A DNA stretch of 64,000 nucleotides from Flavobacterium sp. (GTDB lineage: Bacteria; Bacteroidota; Bacteroidia; Flavobacteriales; Flavobacteriaceae). The stretch spans positions 2,700,001-2,764,000 of the forward strand of contig NZ_JBCNKR010000006.1 of assembly GCF_039595935.1 (NCBI RefSeq). Direction: 5' to 3'. Positions 52,678-61,798 of the stretch are shown in pieces. Positions within the stretch are counted from its first letter, which is position 1, and each line of letters begins with the position of its first letter. Position numbers and translations under genes: made by a program. The notes under the pieces were generated by a model. It was given only the letters and a program-made list of their open reading frames with translations. It made no database searches and was not told the origin of the DNA.

Positions 52678-52836
52678 TGATTTATGTTTTTGTTGTTCTG
52701 AAATTTATTTTGCGGATTAAAGATAAGTATACTTCCTTAATTATTTGTTTTCTTACAAAATTTAAAAAGCAATAAGTGTAAAAATATCACTAAATAGTTT
52801 AATTATTTTATATTTATTTAGAATAATTAAAAATAA

Positions 52837-52868
52837 TTTGGAAAATCCACTGTTAGCAGTTACTTTTG
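52837..52868 (+). promoter_or_regulatory. Full Bacteroidetes promoter of the TonB receptor gene
   Basis: TTTG at 52837-52840 (-33 box), a 20-base spacer, and TACTTTTG at 52861-52868 (-7 box TAnnTTTG). The ATG lies 27 bases later at 52896. Spacing is in the known range. This is the best-formed promoter in the window. Confidence 0.75.
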
Positions 52869-52895
52869 CCAAACAAAACTTAAAATATTACTAAA

Positions 52896-55322
52896 ATGAG
52901 TATAAAAATCATTAAGAAAGTTTGCCTGTTGATGGTTCTTTTGACTTCTTTAAACGCAATCAGTCAGGAATCGGGAAAAGTAAACGGAAAAGTTTCTTTG
53001 AGTGGAAATACACCCGCAGAAGGTGTTTCTGTAGCGCTTAAAGGAACAAAATATTCAGCTGTTACAAACGAAAGCGGACAGTATGAAATTAGAAATGTTA
53101 AGCCGGGTTCGTATACAATTAGTATTCATTCAGTAGGAATTAGCCCTATTGAAGATGATATTGTTGTAAAAGCAAAGCAGACTACAACAAAAAACTTTTC
53201 ACTTTCTGAAAGCCAGGAAGATCTTGATGAAGTAATAATTACAAAAAATAAATACAAACAAGACAAACCTTCTATGTCCTTACGTTTGCAGACTCCAGTA
53301 TTGGAAATTCCTCAAAACATTCAAATTGTGAGCGGTCAAACCTTAAAAGACCAGCAGATTATCAGTATGAGTGACGGAGTTATTCGTAACGTAAGTGGTG
53401 CTGTGCGTTTAGAACACTGGGGAGATATGTACACGAATATTACAATGCGTGGTTCACAAATTCAGGCTTTCCGTAACGGATTTAATGTGGTTACTTCTTT
53501 TTGGGGACCATTAACTGAAGATATGAGTTTTGTAGATCATATCGAATTTGTGAAAGGACCAGCAGGATTTATGCTTTCGAGCGGTGATCCAAGCGGACTT
53601 TATAATGTGGTGACTAAAAAACCAACCGGAATTACGAAAGGAGAAGCTACTGTGATGGCTGGAAGCTTTGATTTTTACAGAGCAAGTATTGATCTTGATG
53701 GAAAATTTGATAAAAAAGGAAAGTTTTTATACCGTTTTAATGGTGCTTTTCAAAAGAAAGGCTCTCACAGACCGTTTGAGCACAATGATCGTTATGTAAT
53801 TGCTCCGGTACTTTCGTATCAAATTGATGATAAAACGAAAGTGACTTTAGAGTACAACTATCAAATGGCTAATATGACCGAGGTTGGTTCTTATTATATT
53901 TTTGGAGCTGACGCTGGAGGATATGCAACTTTGCCAAGAAATTTTACAATGACTCAGCCGGGTCTGCCAGATACAAAAATGAACGATCACAGCGGCTATT
54001 TTACATTTGAACATAAATTTGATGACAACTGGAAACTTACTGCACAAACATCCTATTTTAAATATCTGCAAAAAGGATACAGCTCATGGCCAACGGGCGT
54101 GGGACCTGGTCCGGTTGATTTAGACTATGATGAGATACCTGACGGAACTCTTGGGTATGGTGAAATTATACGTAATGTGGGTATTTGGGATGCGGAAAGC
54201 GATATGTTTTTAGGACAGCTTTTTGTTAATGGAAAATTCAATACAGGTTCTGTTTCTCATAAAGTATTAGGAGGAATTGATGCAGGAAATAAAGAATACT
54301 ATGCAGATTTTTACCAATCGCATGATTTAGATACTTTCGATACTCCGTTTAATATTTTTGCACCAAATTATGGAACACCAGCAAATGGACTGCCTGTTTT
54401 TGATCGTGAAACGCCGCTTAAGGAAAGATCTTTTGGAGGTATGATTTCAAAATATGCAGCGGCTTACATTCAGGATGAATTAGGTTTTTTTGAAAATAAA
54501 TTAAGATTGACTCTTGCGGCAAGATATACATGGATAAACCAAACAAACTGGGGTGATGTACAAGAAGATACTCATATTACGCCTCGTGTTGGTGTCAGCT
54601 ATTCTATAACGCCAACTACATCGGTTTACGGATTGTACGATCAGGCTTTTACGCCTCAATCTGGAATTATTAAAAATGGAGATCCAATTAAACCTCTTAC
54701 AGGAAATAATATCGAGTTTGGAATCAAGAAAGACTGGTTTGACGGATCATGGAGCACCACAGTTGCTGCTTATAGAATTTTAAAAGAAAACGAATTGACT
54801 TCTGATCCGAGTAACGGACCTAATGATGTGTTTAAAGTTGTTTTAGGAGAAAAAAGAGCACAAGGTATAGAAGTTGATCTTAGAGGAAAAATCTTTGACG
54901 GTCTTAATTTAATTGCCAATTATGCTTTTACAGAATCTATAGTTACAGATTCTAATGTTCCAAGTATTGTACAAGGTTCTACTGTACCGGGTTTCTCTAA
55001 ACATGTTGCCAATGCATGGTTAAATTATACTCTTTTAAGCGGTAAATTAAAAGGATTAGGAGCGTCTATTGGAGGTACATACCTTGCAGGAAGACAAACA
55101 GATACCTGGGCTGCCGGACTAGAAAGACTTCCGGAATATTTTAAATTGGATGGTGGTTTATCTTATGAGATTGGAAAAATGAAATTTACAGCAAATGTGT
55201 TTAACATTCTGGATAAATATCTTTACAGCGGTTCTTATTATGCTTCAACAAATATTAATGCTTACTATTGGCAGACAGAACAGCCAAGAAACTTCAGATT
55301 TGGTGTAACATATAAGTTCTAA
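52896..55322 (+). CDS. TonB-dependent siderophore receptor with CarboxypepD-like domain
   Basis: An 808-residue receptor. Signal peptide ends at about residue 24 (LNAISQ). A CarboxypepD-reg-like domain (27-110, GKVSLSGNTPAEGVSVALKG and NESGQYEIRNVKPG) precedes a TonB box and plug (IPQNIQIVSGQTL, HIEFVKGPAGFMLSSGDPSG). The barrel ends RFGVTYKF. It probably imports ferric siderophores. It has its own strong promoter and its own terminator (55361-55397). Confidence 0.92.
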   Translation: MSIKIIKKVCLLMVLLTSLNAISQESGKVNGKVSLSGNTPAEGVSVALKGTKYSAVTNESGQYEIRNVKPGSYTISIHSVGISPIEDDIVVKAKQTTTKNFSLSESQEDLDEVIITKNKYKQDKPSMSLRLQTPVLEIPQNIQIVSGQTLKDQQIISMSDGVIRNVSGAVRLEHWGDMYTNITMRGSQIQAFRNGFNVVTSFWGPLTEDMSFVDHIEFVKGPAGFMLSSGDPSGLYNVVTKKPTGITKGEATVMAGSFDFYRASIDLDGKFDKKGKFLYRFNGAFQKKGSHRPFEHNDRYVIAPVLSYQIDDKTKVTLEYNYQMANMTEVGSYYIFGADAGGYATLPRNFTMTQPGLPDTKMNDHSGYFTFEHKFDDNWKLTAQTSYFKYLQKGYSSWPTGVGPGPVDLDYDEIPDGTLGYGEIIRNVGIWDAESDMFLGQLFVNGKFNTGSVSHKVLGGIDAGNKEYYADFYQSHDLDTFDTPFNIFAPNYGTPANGLPVFDRETPLKERSFGGMISKYAAAYIQDELGFFENKLRLTLAARYTWINQTNWGDVQEDTHITPRVGVSYSITPTTSVYGLYDQAFTPQSGIIKNGDPIKPLTGNNIEFGIKKDWFDGSWSTTVAAYRILKENELTSDPSNGPNDVFKVVLGEKRAQGIEVDLRGKIFDGLNLIANYAFTESIVTDSNVPSIVQGSTVPGFSKHVANAWLNYTLLSGKLKGLGASIGGTYLAGRQTDTWAAGLERLPEYFKLDGGLSYEIGKMKFTANVFNILDKYLYSGSYYASTNINAYYWQTEQPRNFRFGVTYKF

Positions 55323-55360
55323 TACTATTTAATTGTTCTAGTTGAAAAATTACAATTAAA

Positions 55361-55401
55361 AAAGAAAAGCATCCGCTAAAAACGGATGCTTTTCTTTTTT
55401 T
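55361..55401 (+). terminator. Intrinsic terminator after the TonB receptor gene
   Basis: 15-bp arms aaagaaaagcatccg (55361-55375) and its complement (55383-55397), followed by a T tract. Confidence 0.88.
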
Positions 55402-55513
55402 ATAGGTTCAAAGGTTTAGAGTGCCAAAGGTTCAAAGGTTATTTCTTATCCTAAATAATAAAAAAATAATACTGTGTTAATCCGTTTAATCTGTGTAATC
55501 TGTGGCCAATAAA

Positions 55514-56536
55514 TTACCCTTTCTTAATCAAAGGAATCAGTTTTGTTCCGATGAGTTCTATAGCGTTCATTAATTGCGAATGTGTTAATCCGGCATTGTC
55601 CATCTGAAAAGTAAATCGGTCAACTCCGCCAAGTGCTTCGCTGTGACGCAAAATCTTTTCTGCAGCTCTTTCCGGACTTCCTACAATTAAAACACCGAGA
55701 TCATCAATTAATCCGTCAAATTTACCTTTTGTTACCGGAGCCCAGCCTCTTTCGTATCCTAATTTTGTCCACAATTCGGCGTAACCCGGATAATATTCTT
55801 CGATAGCTTTTTCAGTAGTATTGGAAACGTAACCAGGCGAATGTAAACCCACTTTTAATTCATGAGGTTTGAAACCTGCAGCTTTTCCGGCATCGCGATA
55901 TAAGTCAATTAAAGGTTTAAAGCGATGTGTTTGTCCGCCAATAACTGCAACCATTAAAGGAAGGCCTAAACTTCCGGCTCTGACAAAAGATTCCGGAGTT
56001 CCGCCCACACCAAGCCAAATCGGCATTCTTTCCTGTAAAGCTCTCGGGTAAACCGGAAGATTATTTAATTCCGGACGAAATTTTCCGTACCATGTTATAA
56101 ATTCGTTATCTCTAATTTGCAAAAGCAATTCCAGCTTTTCTTTAAAAAGCGCATCATAATCTTTAAGATCATATCCAAAAAGAGGATAAGCTTCAATAGC
56201 AGAACCACGGCCCACAACAATTTCGGTTCTTCCTTTTGAAATTAAATCTAAAGTCGCAAAACTTTGATAAACTCGTACAGGATCAGCAGCGCTTAAAACT
56301 GTTACGGCACTTGCTAAACGAATATTTTTGGTTCTTGCCGCAGCCGCACTTAAAATTACAGCCGTTGCCGAATCCAGAAATTCTTTTTTATGATGTTCTC
56401 CAATCCCGAAAACATCCAATCCAGCCTGATCTGCAAATTCAATTCTCTGCAGAAGCTGTTCCATTGCATCAACACTGCTCAGAGTATTGTTGTCGCCATA
56501 CATTGCCGAAGCAAAACTATCGATTCCTATTTCCAT
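55514..56536 (-). CDS. Luciferase-like (LLM class) flavin-dependent oxidoreductase
   Basis: A 340-residue TIM-barrel protein. It has GLDVFGIGEHHKKEFLDSA, the DPVRVYQSFATLDLISKGRT segment and VGRGSAIEAYPLFGYD, all typical of the bacterial luciferase-like group 1. It likely uses reduced FMN and oxygen on an unknown substrate. A repeat block of gctttaggc units separates it from the next operon. Confidence 0.9.
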   Translation of the reverse strand: MEIGIDSFASAMYGDNNTLSSVDAMEQLLQRIEFADQAGLDVFGIGEHHKKEFLDSATAVILSAAAARTKNIRLASAVTVLSAADPVRVYQSFATLDLISKGRTEIVVGRGSAIEAYPLFGYDLKDYDALFKEKLELLLQIRDNEFITWYGKFRPELNNLPVYPRALQERMPIWLGVGGTPESFVRAGSLGLPLMVAVIGGQTHRFKPLIDLYRDAGKAAGFKPHELKVGLHSPGYVSNTTEKAIEEYYPGYAELWTKLGYERGWAPVTKGKFDGLIDDLGVLIVGSPERAAEKILRHSEALGGVDRFTFQMDNAGLTHSQLMNAIELIGTKLIPLIKKG

Positions 56537-56546
56537 ATTTTTTATG

Positions 56547-56761
56547 CTTTAGGCTGTAAGCTTTAGGCAATAGGCTTTTTGGAAAACCTAAAAATAGAGT
56601 TTACAGCAATTTTTTTATGCTTTAGGCTATAAGCTTTAGGCAATAGGCTTTTAACATTCTTAAAAGCTTATGGCATAAAGCTTATAACAATATTTTGCTT
56701 TAATCAATAGGCATTAAGCTTCTTTTGGAAAGCCTATAGCTTACTGCCTAAAGCTTAAAGC
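56547..56761. repeat. gctttaggc/ataagcttta repeat block
   Basis: About ten degenerate units such as atgctttaggctataagctt and tatagcttactgcctaaagc in both orientations. Its right end directly adjoins the stop codon of the DUF1634 gene. The same phrases occur inside the adaptor signal-peptide region at 30515-30547. Confidence 0.65.
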
Positions 56762-57169
56762 TTAGTGAGAAAATCCAAATGAAATACTCGTTATAATAAT
56801 CAGAATAACAATAAGTGTAATCACTACATATAAATAATCCTTCTCAATCAAAAAAGAGAAAAGAGAAAGTAAAACCCTGAAAACTGGTGTTAAAAACAAT
56901 AATATAATTCCGAAGAAAATCAAATATTCTCCGCTTCCCGAAAATACACCTTTTATAACTGTGCCAACGACTTCAAATATATTGCGGTCATTTTCTTTAA
57001 AAACAGAATAATCTTCAATGTCATTTCCGTGATGCATTAAATAAACGATTCCGCCAATAAAAGCTACGGAAAGTGAAATCCATACACCATAACGCAATAA
57101 ATTTCCAATAATGGTTTGAAAATCTTTTTCTCCAAATTTTTCGTGCTGCATAACTTTAGATTTTTCCAT
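56762..57169 (-). CDS. DUF1634 membrane protein
   Basis: A 135-residue inner-membrane protein. Three helices lie at about 27-46, 78-100 and 108-130. ETIIGNLLRYGVWISL-like helices with NLLRYGVWIS and VIKGVFSGSGEYLIFFGIIL match DUF1634. The gene overlaps TauE by 14 bases, and the two families are normally paired. It may assist or regulate the sulfite/organosulfonate exporter. Confidence 0.9.
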   Translation of the reverse strand: MEKSKVMQHEKFGEKDFQTIIGNLLRYGVWISLSVAFIGGIVYLMHHGNDIEDYSVFKENDRNIFEVVGTVIKGVFSGSGEYLIFFGIILLFLTPVFRVLLSLFSFLIEKDYLYVVITLIVILIIITSISFGFSH

Positions 57170-57992
57170 TAATTCCGTTATAAATCATATTAAGAGCCAG
57201 TACAAAAATTAAGCAGGCAAAAAATATTCTAAGCTTTTTAGGATTTGTTCTAACCAAAATTTTAGCTCCGGCCATAGCGCCAAACAAAACACCAATAACA
57301 ACCGGCATACAAATTCCCGGCTCGATATAGCCTTTTTGAATGTAAATTACAGAACTCGCCATTGCCGTAACGCCCATCATAAAATTGCTGGTAGTGGTAG
57401 AAACCTTAAACGGAATTCGCATAATATTATCCATTGCAATTACTTTAAAAGCTCCGGAACCAATTCCGAGTAAACCCGACATCATCCCGGCAATTCCCAT
57501 CATACTAAAACCGCCAATAACATTTTTAGTTCCATAGCTTACCACTTGTCCGTCATGCGTTGGGTAAGTTCCCTGAAGCTTTAAACTTTTAGCCAGTGGA
57601 CTTGATTCTAAAACAATGTGTTCTTCTTTTTTGCGAAGTGAATTTATAGCCGAAAAAATCAAGGTAAGTCCGAATAAAACGGCAATGAATGAAGTAGGAG
57701 CAATGGTAGAAAGTAAAGCACCGCAAACAGCTCCGATTGTGGTGGCAATTTCAAGAAAAATCCCCAGACGCATATTAGTAATTCCTTCTTTTACATAAGC
57801 CGCCGCCGAACCGGAAGAAGTCGCAATTACCGAAACCAGAGCGGCTCCAATTGCATAATGAATATCAACACCAAGAATAATAGTTAAAAGAGGAATAATA
57901 ATTATACCACCGCCCAAGCCCGATAATGAACCAATAAAGCCTGCTAAAAAAGCACCAAGAAGCATTATCAGGGTAAATGTAAGTACTGTCAT
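57156..57992 (-). CDS. TauE/SafE family sulfite or organosulfonate exporter
   Basis: A 278-residue membrane protein with about eight helices. It has the conserved GFIGSLSGLGGGIIIIPLL start and the mirrored GMMSGLLGIGSGAFKV repeat. A soluble loop of about 40 residues (EEHIVLESSPLAKSLKLQGT) sits in the middle. It exports small sulfur anions or related ions. DUF1634 overlaps its end. No clear -7 box is seen. Confidence 0.9.
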   Translation of the reverse strand: MTVLTFTLIMLLGAFLAGFIGSLSGLGGGIIIIPLLTIILGVDIHYAIGAALVSVIATSSGSAAAYVKEGITNMRLGIFLEIATTIGAVCGALLSTIAPTSFIAVLFGLTLIFSAINSLRKKEEHIVLESSPLAKSLKLQGTYPTHDGQVVSYGTKNVIGGFSMMGIAGMMSGLLGIGSGAFKVIAMDNIMRIPFKVSTTTSNFMMGVTAMASSVIYIQKGYIEPGICMPVVIGVLFGAMAGAKILVRTNPKKLRIFFACLIFVLALNMIYNGINGKI

Positions 57993-58065
57993 TAAATTAA
58001 ATTTTTGTTTGTGGCTAATTTACGAATACATATTTGTTCGTGACCTTAAATATACCTTAAAAATG

Positions 58066-58216
58066 TTTCTTGTGTGAAATGTTTCTTGTGTGAAATGTGA
58101 AATGTGAAATGTGAAAATGTGAATTGACATACTCGCTAACTTTGTCAAAGTTCTAAACTTTGACAAAGTTTTAAAGCACGTTTCTCATTCACATTTCACA
58201 TTTCACAATTCACAAA
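58066..58216. repeat. Nested inverted heptamer arrays
   Basis: A gtgaaat tandem array (about 58066-58115) is followed by a hairpin, tttgtcaaag/ctttgacaaag (58141-58167), and then the reverse-complement array (acatttc units, about 58189-58212). So the whole block is a palindrome with a palindrome in the middle. It fills much of the 306-base gap 57993-58298. No gene is seen in the gap. Confidence 0.75.
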
Positions 58217-58263
58217 TAAAAAAAATCACCATTTATAATGACTTCTCGGTTTTAACGAACTTT

Positions 58264-58271
58264 TACATTTG
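58264..58271 (+). promoter_or_regulatory. Candidate -7 box (TACATTTG)
   Basis: An exact TAnnTTTG match 27 bases before the membrane-TPR gene start, the same distance as in the strong promoter at 52861. No matching -33 box is visible. Confidence 0.5.
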
Positions 58272-58298
58272 CCTTTTAAAATTCAAGAATATTAAATC

Positions 58299-60221
58299 AT
58301 GAAAAGTTACAGTTCTTATAAAAGAGTTGATCCTGTTTATTTTAGCGGAGAGATTTTTTTTCCAGTCGGATTGTTGTTTGCGGCGGAGTTTATAAGTTAT
58401 TTTCTACTTTATTTTTTAGGATTAGGTTTTGCAGTGTTTTTTAATGCTGCGATTGCCTGGTGCGGCTATTTTTTCTATTTCTATTACGGAAAATCTCATG
58501 GCGGTATAAGCTTAGAATTTTTGTTTGGATTTGTATTGGTTACTGCATTTCTACTCTTTGTTGATTACGGAGTTTATGCTTTGGTCAATTATCAAAAAAC
58601 AGGTGAATTTAACGGATTGCATTTTTTAATCTGGCTGACAATCGTTCTAGGTTCACCTACAGTATATTACATTCATTATTTCGGGTCTCATTACAGAGCC
58701 AGAGTCCGTTTGGCCAACAGGTATTTTAAATCAACATTTAGTGTTTATCACGACAGGGAACTCTTGATGCATATCGATTCGATTTCGTTTGTCAATTCTT
58801 CTAAATATTTGATTTCTGATATAAAACTGGAAAATAATGTCTGTTTTTATTCAGAAGATGAACTGGCAGAAATGGATATTCAATCTAAATATTATCACTT
58901 AAATCAATCGGCATTTTCGGGTTTAATTCATATTCCATTTAATGCAGATAAATTTGAAATTTCATGGTTTTCTATAGTTGAAGATAAATATTATAAAGTA
59001 AGTGTTCCGTTTCCGATTCAAAAATTAGAACTTGAAGAAGAAAAATATCCGCTGGATGAACCTAAGAGTATCAGGGGAAAAAAATCGAAACGAATTTATC
59101 TTCATATTTACCAGAACGGAGGCCTGAAATTATATAGTGATGACTTAGTTTTTATAGACTTCACAAGCAATGATTCAGTGGAAATAAGTCAAGAAGAAAA
59201 GGAAGAAAAACTTATAGTAAACAGATCTTGTCATAATTTTTATAATAACGAAAAGCGTTTTTCTCAGTTAATTGAAAAAATAAAAAAATCAAATCACATT
59301 CAGGAACGGTTTGAGATGAAGGATAAACTGGTTGTGTGGGGCTTGGAGTTTTCGGGCTTAGACAAACGTAATTATCTCGAAATAAACGATAATTATTTTA
59401 AATATTATAAGATAGAAAAAGAGGTTATTGCAGAGCCGGCTTTAAGGCATCTTCCTAAAAAAATAATTTTTGTACATAGAGGTTCTTATTTGCGAACATG
59501 GATGCGAATACACGTAAATATTCAAAAACTGAATCAGAAAATAGAAGAAGTTTTAGATTCAGGTTCTGAAAAACAGATATTATTTTCACTTGATTTTAAA
59601 GATGCCGATGCCAATGATTTAGTTTTTACTGTAACAGGAAATACTAAAAAAGTAATTTTTTCTGACTGGGAAATTGAAATCGATGAATATCGAAAAAAAG
59701 AAATTAATGAGGAAGATCTTGAGAAAAAAGAAGACGAAACCAAAAGAGCACTTTTAAAAGAAGGCTGGGATTTTATGTTTGCTAAAAATTATGAAGCCGC
59801 ACAAAAAAACTGCGATGCAATTTTGGCGATAGATTCACAATATGCTTCGGCTTATTTTCTTGAATCCAGAATTCTTTGGTACACTAAAGGTTATGAAGCC
59901 AGTTTTAGCAAACGACATTATTATTTTACTAAGACAGAACATGAACCTCCTGTAAATGCTCTTATTTACAATAATTACGGCTGTATTCTGGATATAGAAC
60001 TGCGTTATGAAGAATCGCTTTCGTATTTTGAAAAAGCAATAGAAATAAATCCGAAAGAACCCATTTTTGTGTGCAATCTTGGTGAAATGTATTATAAGTT
60101 AAAGCAGCCTGAAAAAGCTTTAAAAGAAGCCAGAAGAGCCAAGATGATGGGTTATGAATCTGCTATGTTAAATGAAATTTTAGCAAATAAAGGAAAAATT
60201 GACCTAATCAATCAAGTCTGA
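58299..60221 (+). CDS. Large membrane protein with C-terminal TPR repeats
   Basis: A 640-residue protein. Four to five membrane helices fill residues 20-130. A long soluble region (150-490) with mixed strands was not recognised as any known domain. The end (about 495-630) holds TPR-type helix pairs (ALLKEGWDFMFAKNYEAAQK, NNYGCILDIELRYEESLSYF and FEKAIEINPKEPIFVCNLGE). It may assemble a complex at the inner membrane. It is followed closely by a small conserved soluble gene, possibly in one unit. Confidence 0.65.
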   Translation: MKSYSSYKRVDPVYFSGEIFFPVGLLFAAEFISYFLLYFLGLGFAVFFNAAIAWCGYFFYFYYGKSHGGISLEFLFGFVLVTAFLLFVDYGVYALVNYQKTGEFNGLHFLIWLTIVLGSPTVYYIHYFGSHYRARVRLANRYFKSTFSVYHDRELLMHIDSISFVNSSKYLISDIKLENNVCFYSEDELAEMDIQSKYYHLNQSAFSGLIHIPFNADKFEISWFSIVEDKYYKVSVPFPIQKLELEEEKYPLDEPKSIRGKKSKRIYLHIYQNGGLKLYSDDLVFIDFTSNDSVEISQEEKEEKLIVNRSCHNFYNNEKRFSQLIEKIKKSNHIQERFEMKDKLVVWGLEFSGLDKRNYLEINDNYFKYYKIEKEVIAEPALRHLPKKIIFVHRGSYLRTWMRIHVNIQKLNQKIEEVLDSGSEKQILFSLDFKDADANDLVFTVTGNTKKVIFSDWEIEIDEYRKKEINEEDLEKKEDETKRALLKEGWDFMFAKNYEAAQKNCDAILAIDSQYASAYFLESRILWYTKGYEASFSKRHYYFTKTEHEPPVNALIYNNYGCILDIELRYEESLSYFEKAIEINPKEPIFVCNLGEMYYKLKQPEKALKEARRAKMMGYESAMLNEILANKGKIDLINQV

Positions 60222-60273
60222 AAATAAAATGAAAATCATTATAAATAGTGATGTCCACACGAAATACCGTTGA

Positions 60274-60281
60274 TACATTTG
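60274..60281 (+). promoter_or_regulatory. Candidate -7 box (TACATTTG)
   Basis: An exact TAnnTTTG match 27 bases before the ATG at 60309. It is identical in sequence and distance to the box at 58264, suggesting parallel regulation of the two genes. Confidence 0.5.
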
Positions 60282-60308
60282 CTCCCACAATTAATCAATA
60301 AAGTAAAT

Positions 60309-60701
60309 ATGGGATTAGCAGAAAAACGTTTAGCAGAATCAATTAAAACAGAAAAACTTCCGGCTTTTGAGGCAAAACTAAAAGAAAGAGCAGGTTATGA
60401 TATTAAAGTAGACATTGACTGGAATACTTTTACAGCTTACGATCAATATCCGTTATCAAGACTGGATATTGTTTTTGATGATGTAGAATCATTCGTAAAA
60501 AAAATCTGTTCTGATGATATGGGAAAAGAAGCGCTTCAGGATAAAATGAGCACTATTCACTTAACAAACTCTGAAAATAATGATGATGTTAAAATGGAAT
60601 TAAAAGAAGACACATTGTTTTTAACCGTCCAATTAGTGCAATCTTCTTTTAATTCACAAACTGATTCGCAGATTGCAAGTTATGTTGAAGCTCTTTTGTA
60701 G
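60309..60701 (+). CDS. Small soluble protein, unknown
   Basis: The open frame reaches back to a TTG at 60270, but the ATG at 60309 (MGLAEKRLAESIKTEKLP) is a better start and sits at the right distance from a -7 box. It gives 130 residues. It is a compact alpha-beta protein with AYDQYPLSRLDIVFDDVES and no signal peptide. Not recognised. It is probably expressed with or beside the membrane-TPR gene. Confidence 0.65.
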   Translation: MGLAEKRLAESIKTEKLPAFEAKLKERAGYDIKVDIDWNTFTAYDQYPLSRLDIVFDDVESFVKKICSDDMGKEALQDKMSTIHLTNSENNDDVKMELKEDTLFLTVQLVQSSFNSQTDSQIASYVEALL

Positions 60702-60736
60702 GTAGAGAGCTAAGGTGTTTTAAATATTTTGGGGCA

Positions 60737-60770
60737 AAAAGGGATAGATTAATTTCTATCCCTTTTGTAT
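60737..60770 (+). terminator. Intrinsic terminator after the small unknown gene
   Basis: aaaagggatag (60737-60747) pairs with ctatccctttt (60756-60766). Confidence 0.8.
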
Positions 60771-60857
60771 TTTAGTTTTTTGAACACATAGAAACATAGT
60801 TTTTGTTTGTATATAAAAGGCGTTATACTTGTTTAAACAAACATAATTTGCGCAATC

Positions 60858-60960
60858 TTGTCATTCCGAGGAACGAGGAATCTGCGCAAGTAGCTCCGTA
60901 TATAAATCGCCAATCTTTGTAGAGTTTCTTGCGCAGATTCCTCGTTCCTCGGAATGACAA
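60858..60960. repeat. Large palindromic element (tgtcattccgaggaac type), copy 2
   Basis: 33-base perfect arms at 60858-60890 and 60928-60960. The loop contains caagtagctccgta, close to the loop caagtaactccg of copy 1 at 31732-31831. Both copies carry caatctttgt-like or ctaatctttgt sequence before the right arm. The arms have diverged between copies while staying complementary. Confidence 0.85.
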
Positions 60961-60996
60961 ACTTTGAGAGCTATGTGTGAAAAAAACAACTAAATA

Positions 60997-61431
60997 CTAT
61001 ATTTTATTATCAGCAGCAAAAGCAGTTTTTCCAATTGTAGAAAGAAGCAAAGCCGCAGCAGCACTGGTTAAAACTGAATAATCAAACGGCGCTTTTACCG
61101 AAACAGATATTGCCATTGAAACTGAAAATAACAGCATTAAAAAAGCAGTTCCTAAAGCTGCAATTCTGGTTTTAAAACCAAAAAGCAATAAAACAGATAA
61201 TAAAATTTCGAAGAAGGTTGCAATCGCGCCAAGTACTTCGGCAACTGATTTAGTAGCAAACGGATTAAGTGTTTGTGTGTAGAGAACAAAATTTTCCCAG
61301 TTTCCCCAGGCAACTCCGTTAGACCCCGGCGCTCCCCAAAGTCCAAAACGGTCGGCAACCGCTGATAACATTGTAATTCCTAAAACTATTCTTAAAACTA
61401 AACCTGCTTCTAATATTGTTATGTTTTTCAT
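60997..61431 (-). CDS. DoxX-family membrane protein
   Basis: A 144-residue protein with four helices. It has AGLVLRIVLGITMLSAVADR, then NPFATKSVAEVLGAIATFFE and ILLSVLLLFGFKTRIAALGT. These match DoxX/MauE-like proteins, which link to quinone or thiol redox. The exact reaction is unknown. It stands alone between repeat DNA and a long gap. Confidence 0.85.
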   Translation of the reverse strand: MKNITILEAGLVLRIVLGITMLSAVADRFGLWGAPGSNGVAWGNWENFVLYTQTLNPFATKSVAEVLGAIATFFEILLSVLLLFGFKTRIAALGTAFLMLLFSVSMAISVSVKAPFDYSVLTSAAAALLLSTIGKTAFAADNKI

Positions 61432-61798
61432 GTGGTGATATAAATTTATTTAATGAGGTTTATACTAAATTATGCCTGCAAATTGAAGCATAAAAGTCGT
61501 TAAAATCTTCTTTTATAACGGCATTATAACCATCAAATTGCCTAGAAAACGGGATTAACATTTTACCAGAATCAAAATAATAATTTCTTCAAAGTTTTGA
61601 AACCAAAAATCACTATTTCTAATGATTTCCAATATGGGTTTCGATCCTATCTTTGTGTGCGGATTTTTTGTTTTTTGTATAAGTTTTGAAGGACATCAAA
61701 GCTTATAAAGTAGAGTTTTTAAATAGTTTACTATTTTTAATGGAAAAAGGGAACAGATTAATTTCTGTTCCCTTTTTTACCTTATTGTTTTTTATGAA
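61432..61798. other. 367-base gap holding a possible short transcript unit
   Basis: No protein gene is seen. A plus-strand TATCTTTG (61648-61655) and a hairpin with a T tract (61744-61777) could bound a transcript of about 115 bases. The hairpin is also the terminator of the minus-strand hydrolase gene. See findings. Confidence 0.4.
61744..61778. terminator. Bidirectional terminator
   Basis: 13-bp stem, aaaaagggaacag (61744-61756) with ctgttcccttttt (61765-61777). It lies just downstream of the hydrolase gene on the minus strand. Confidence 0.8.

Noticed and set aside
60270..60308. Earlier TTG start of the small unknown gene
   Set aside because: The region carries a -7 box TACATTTG at 60274-60281, and the ATG at 60309 is better placed.
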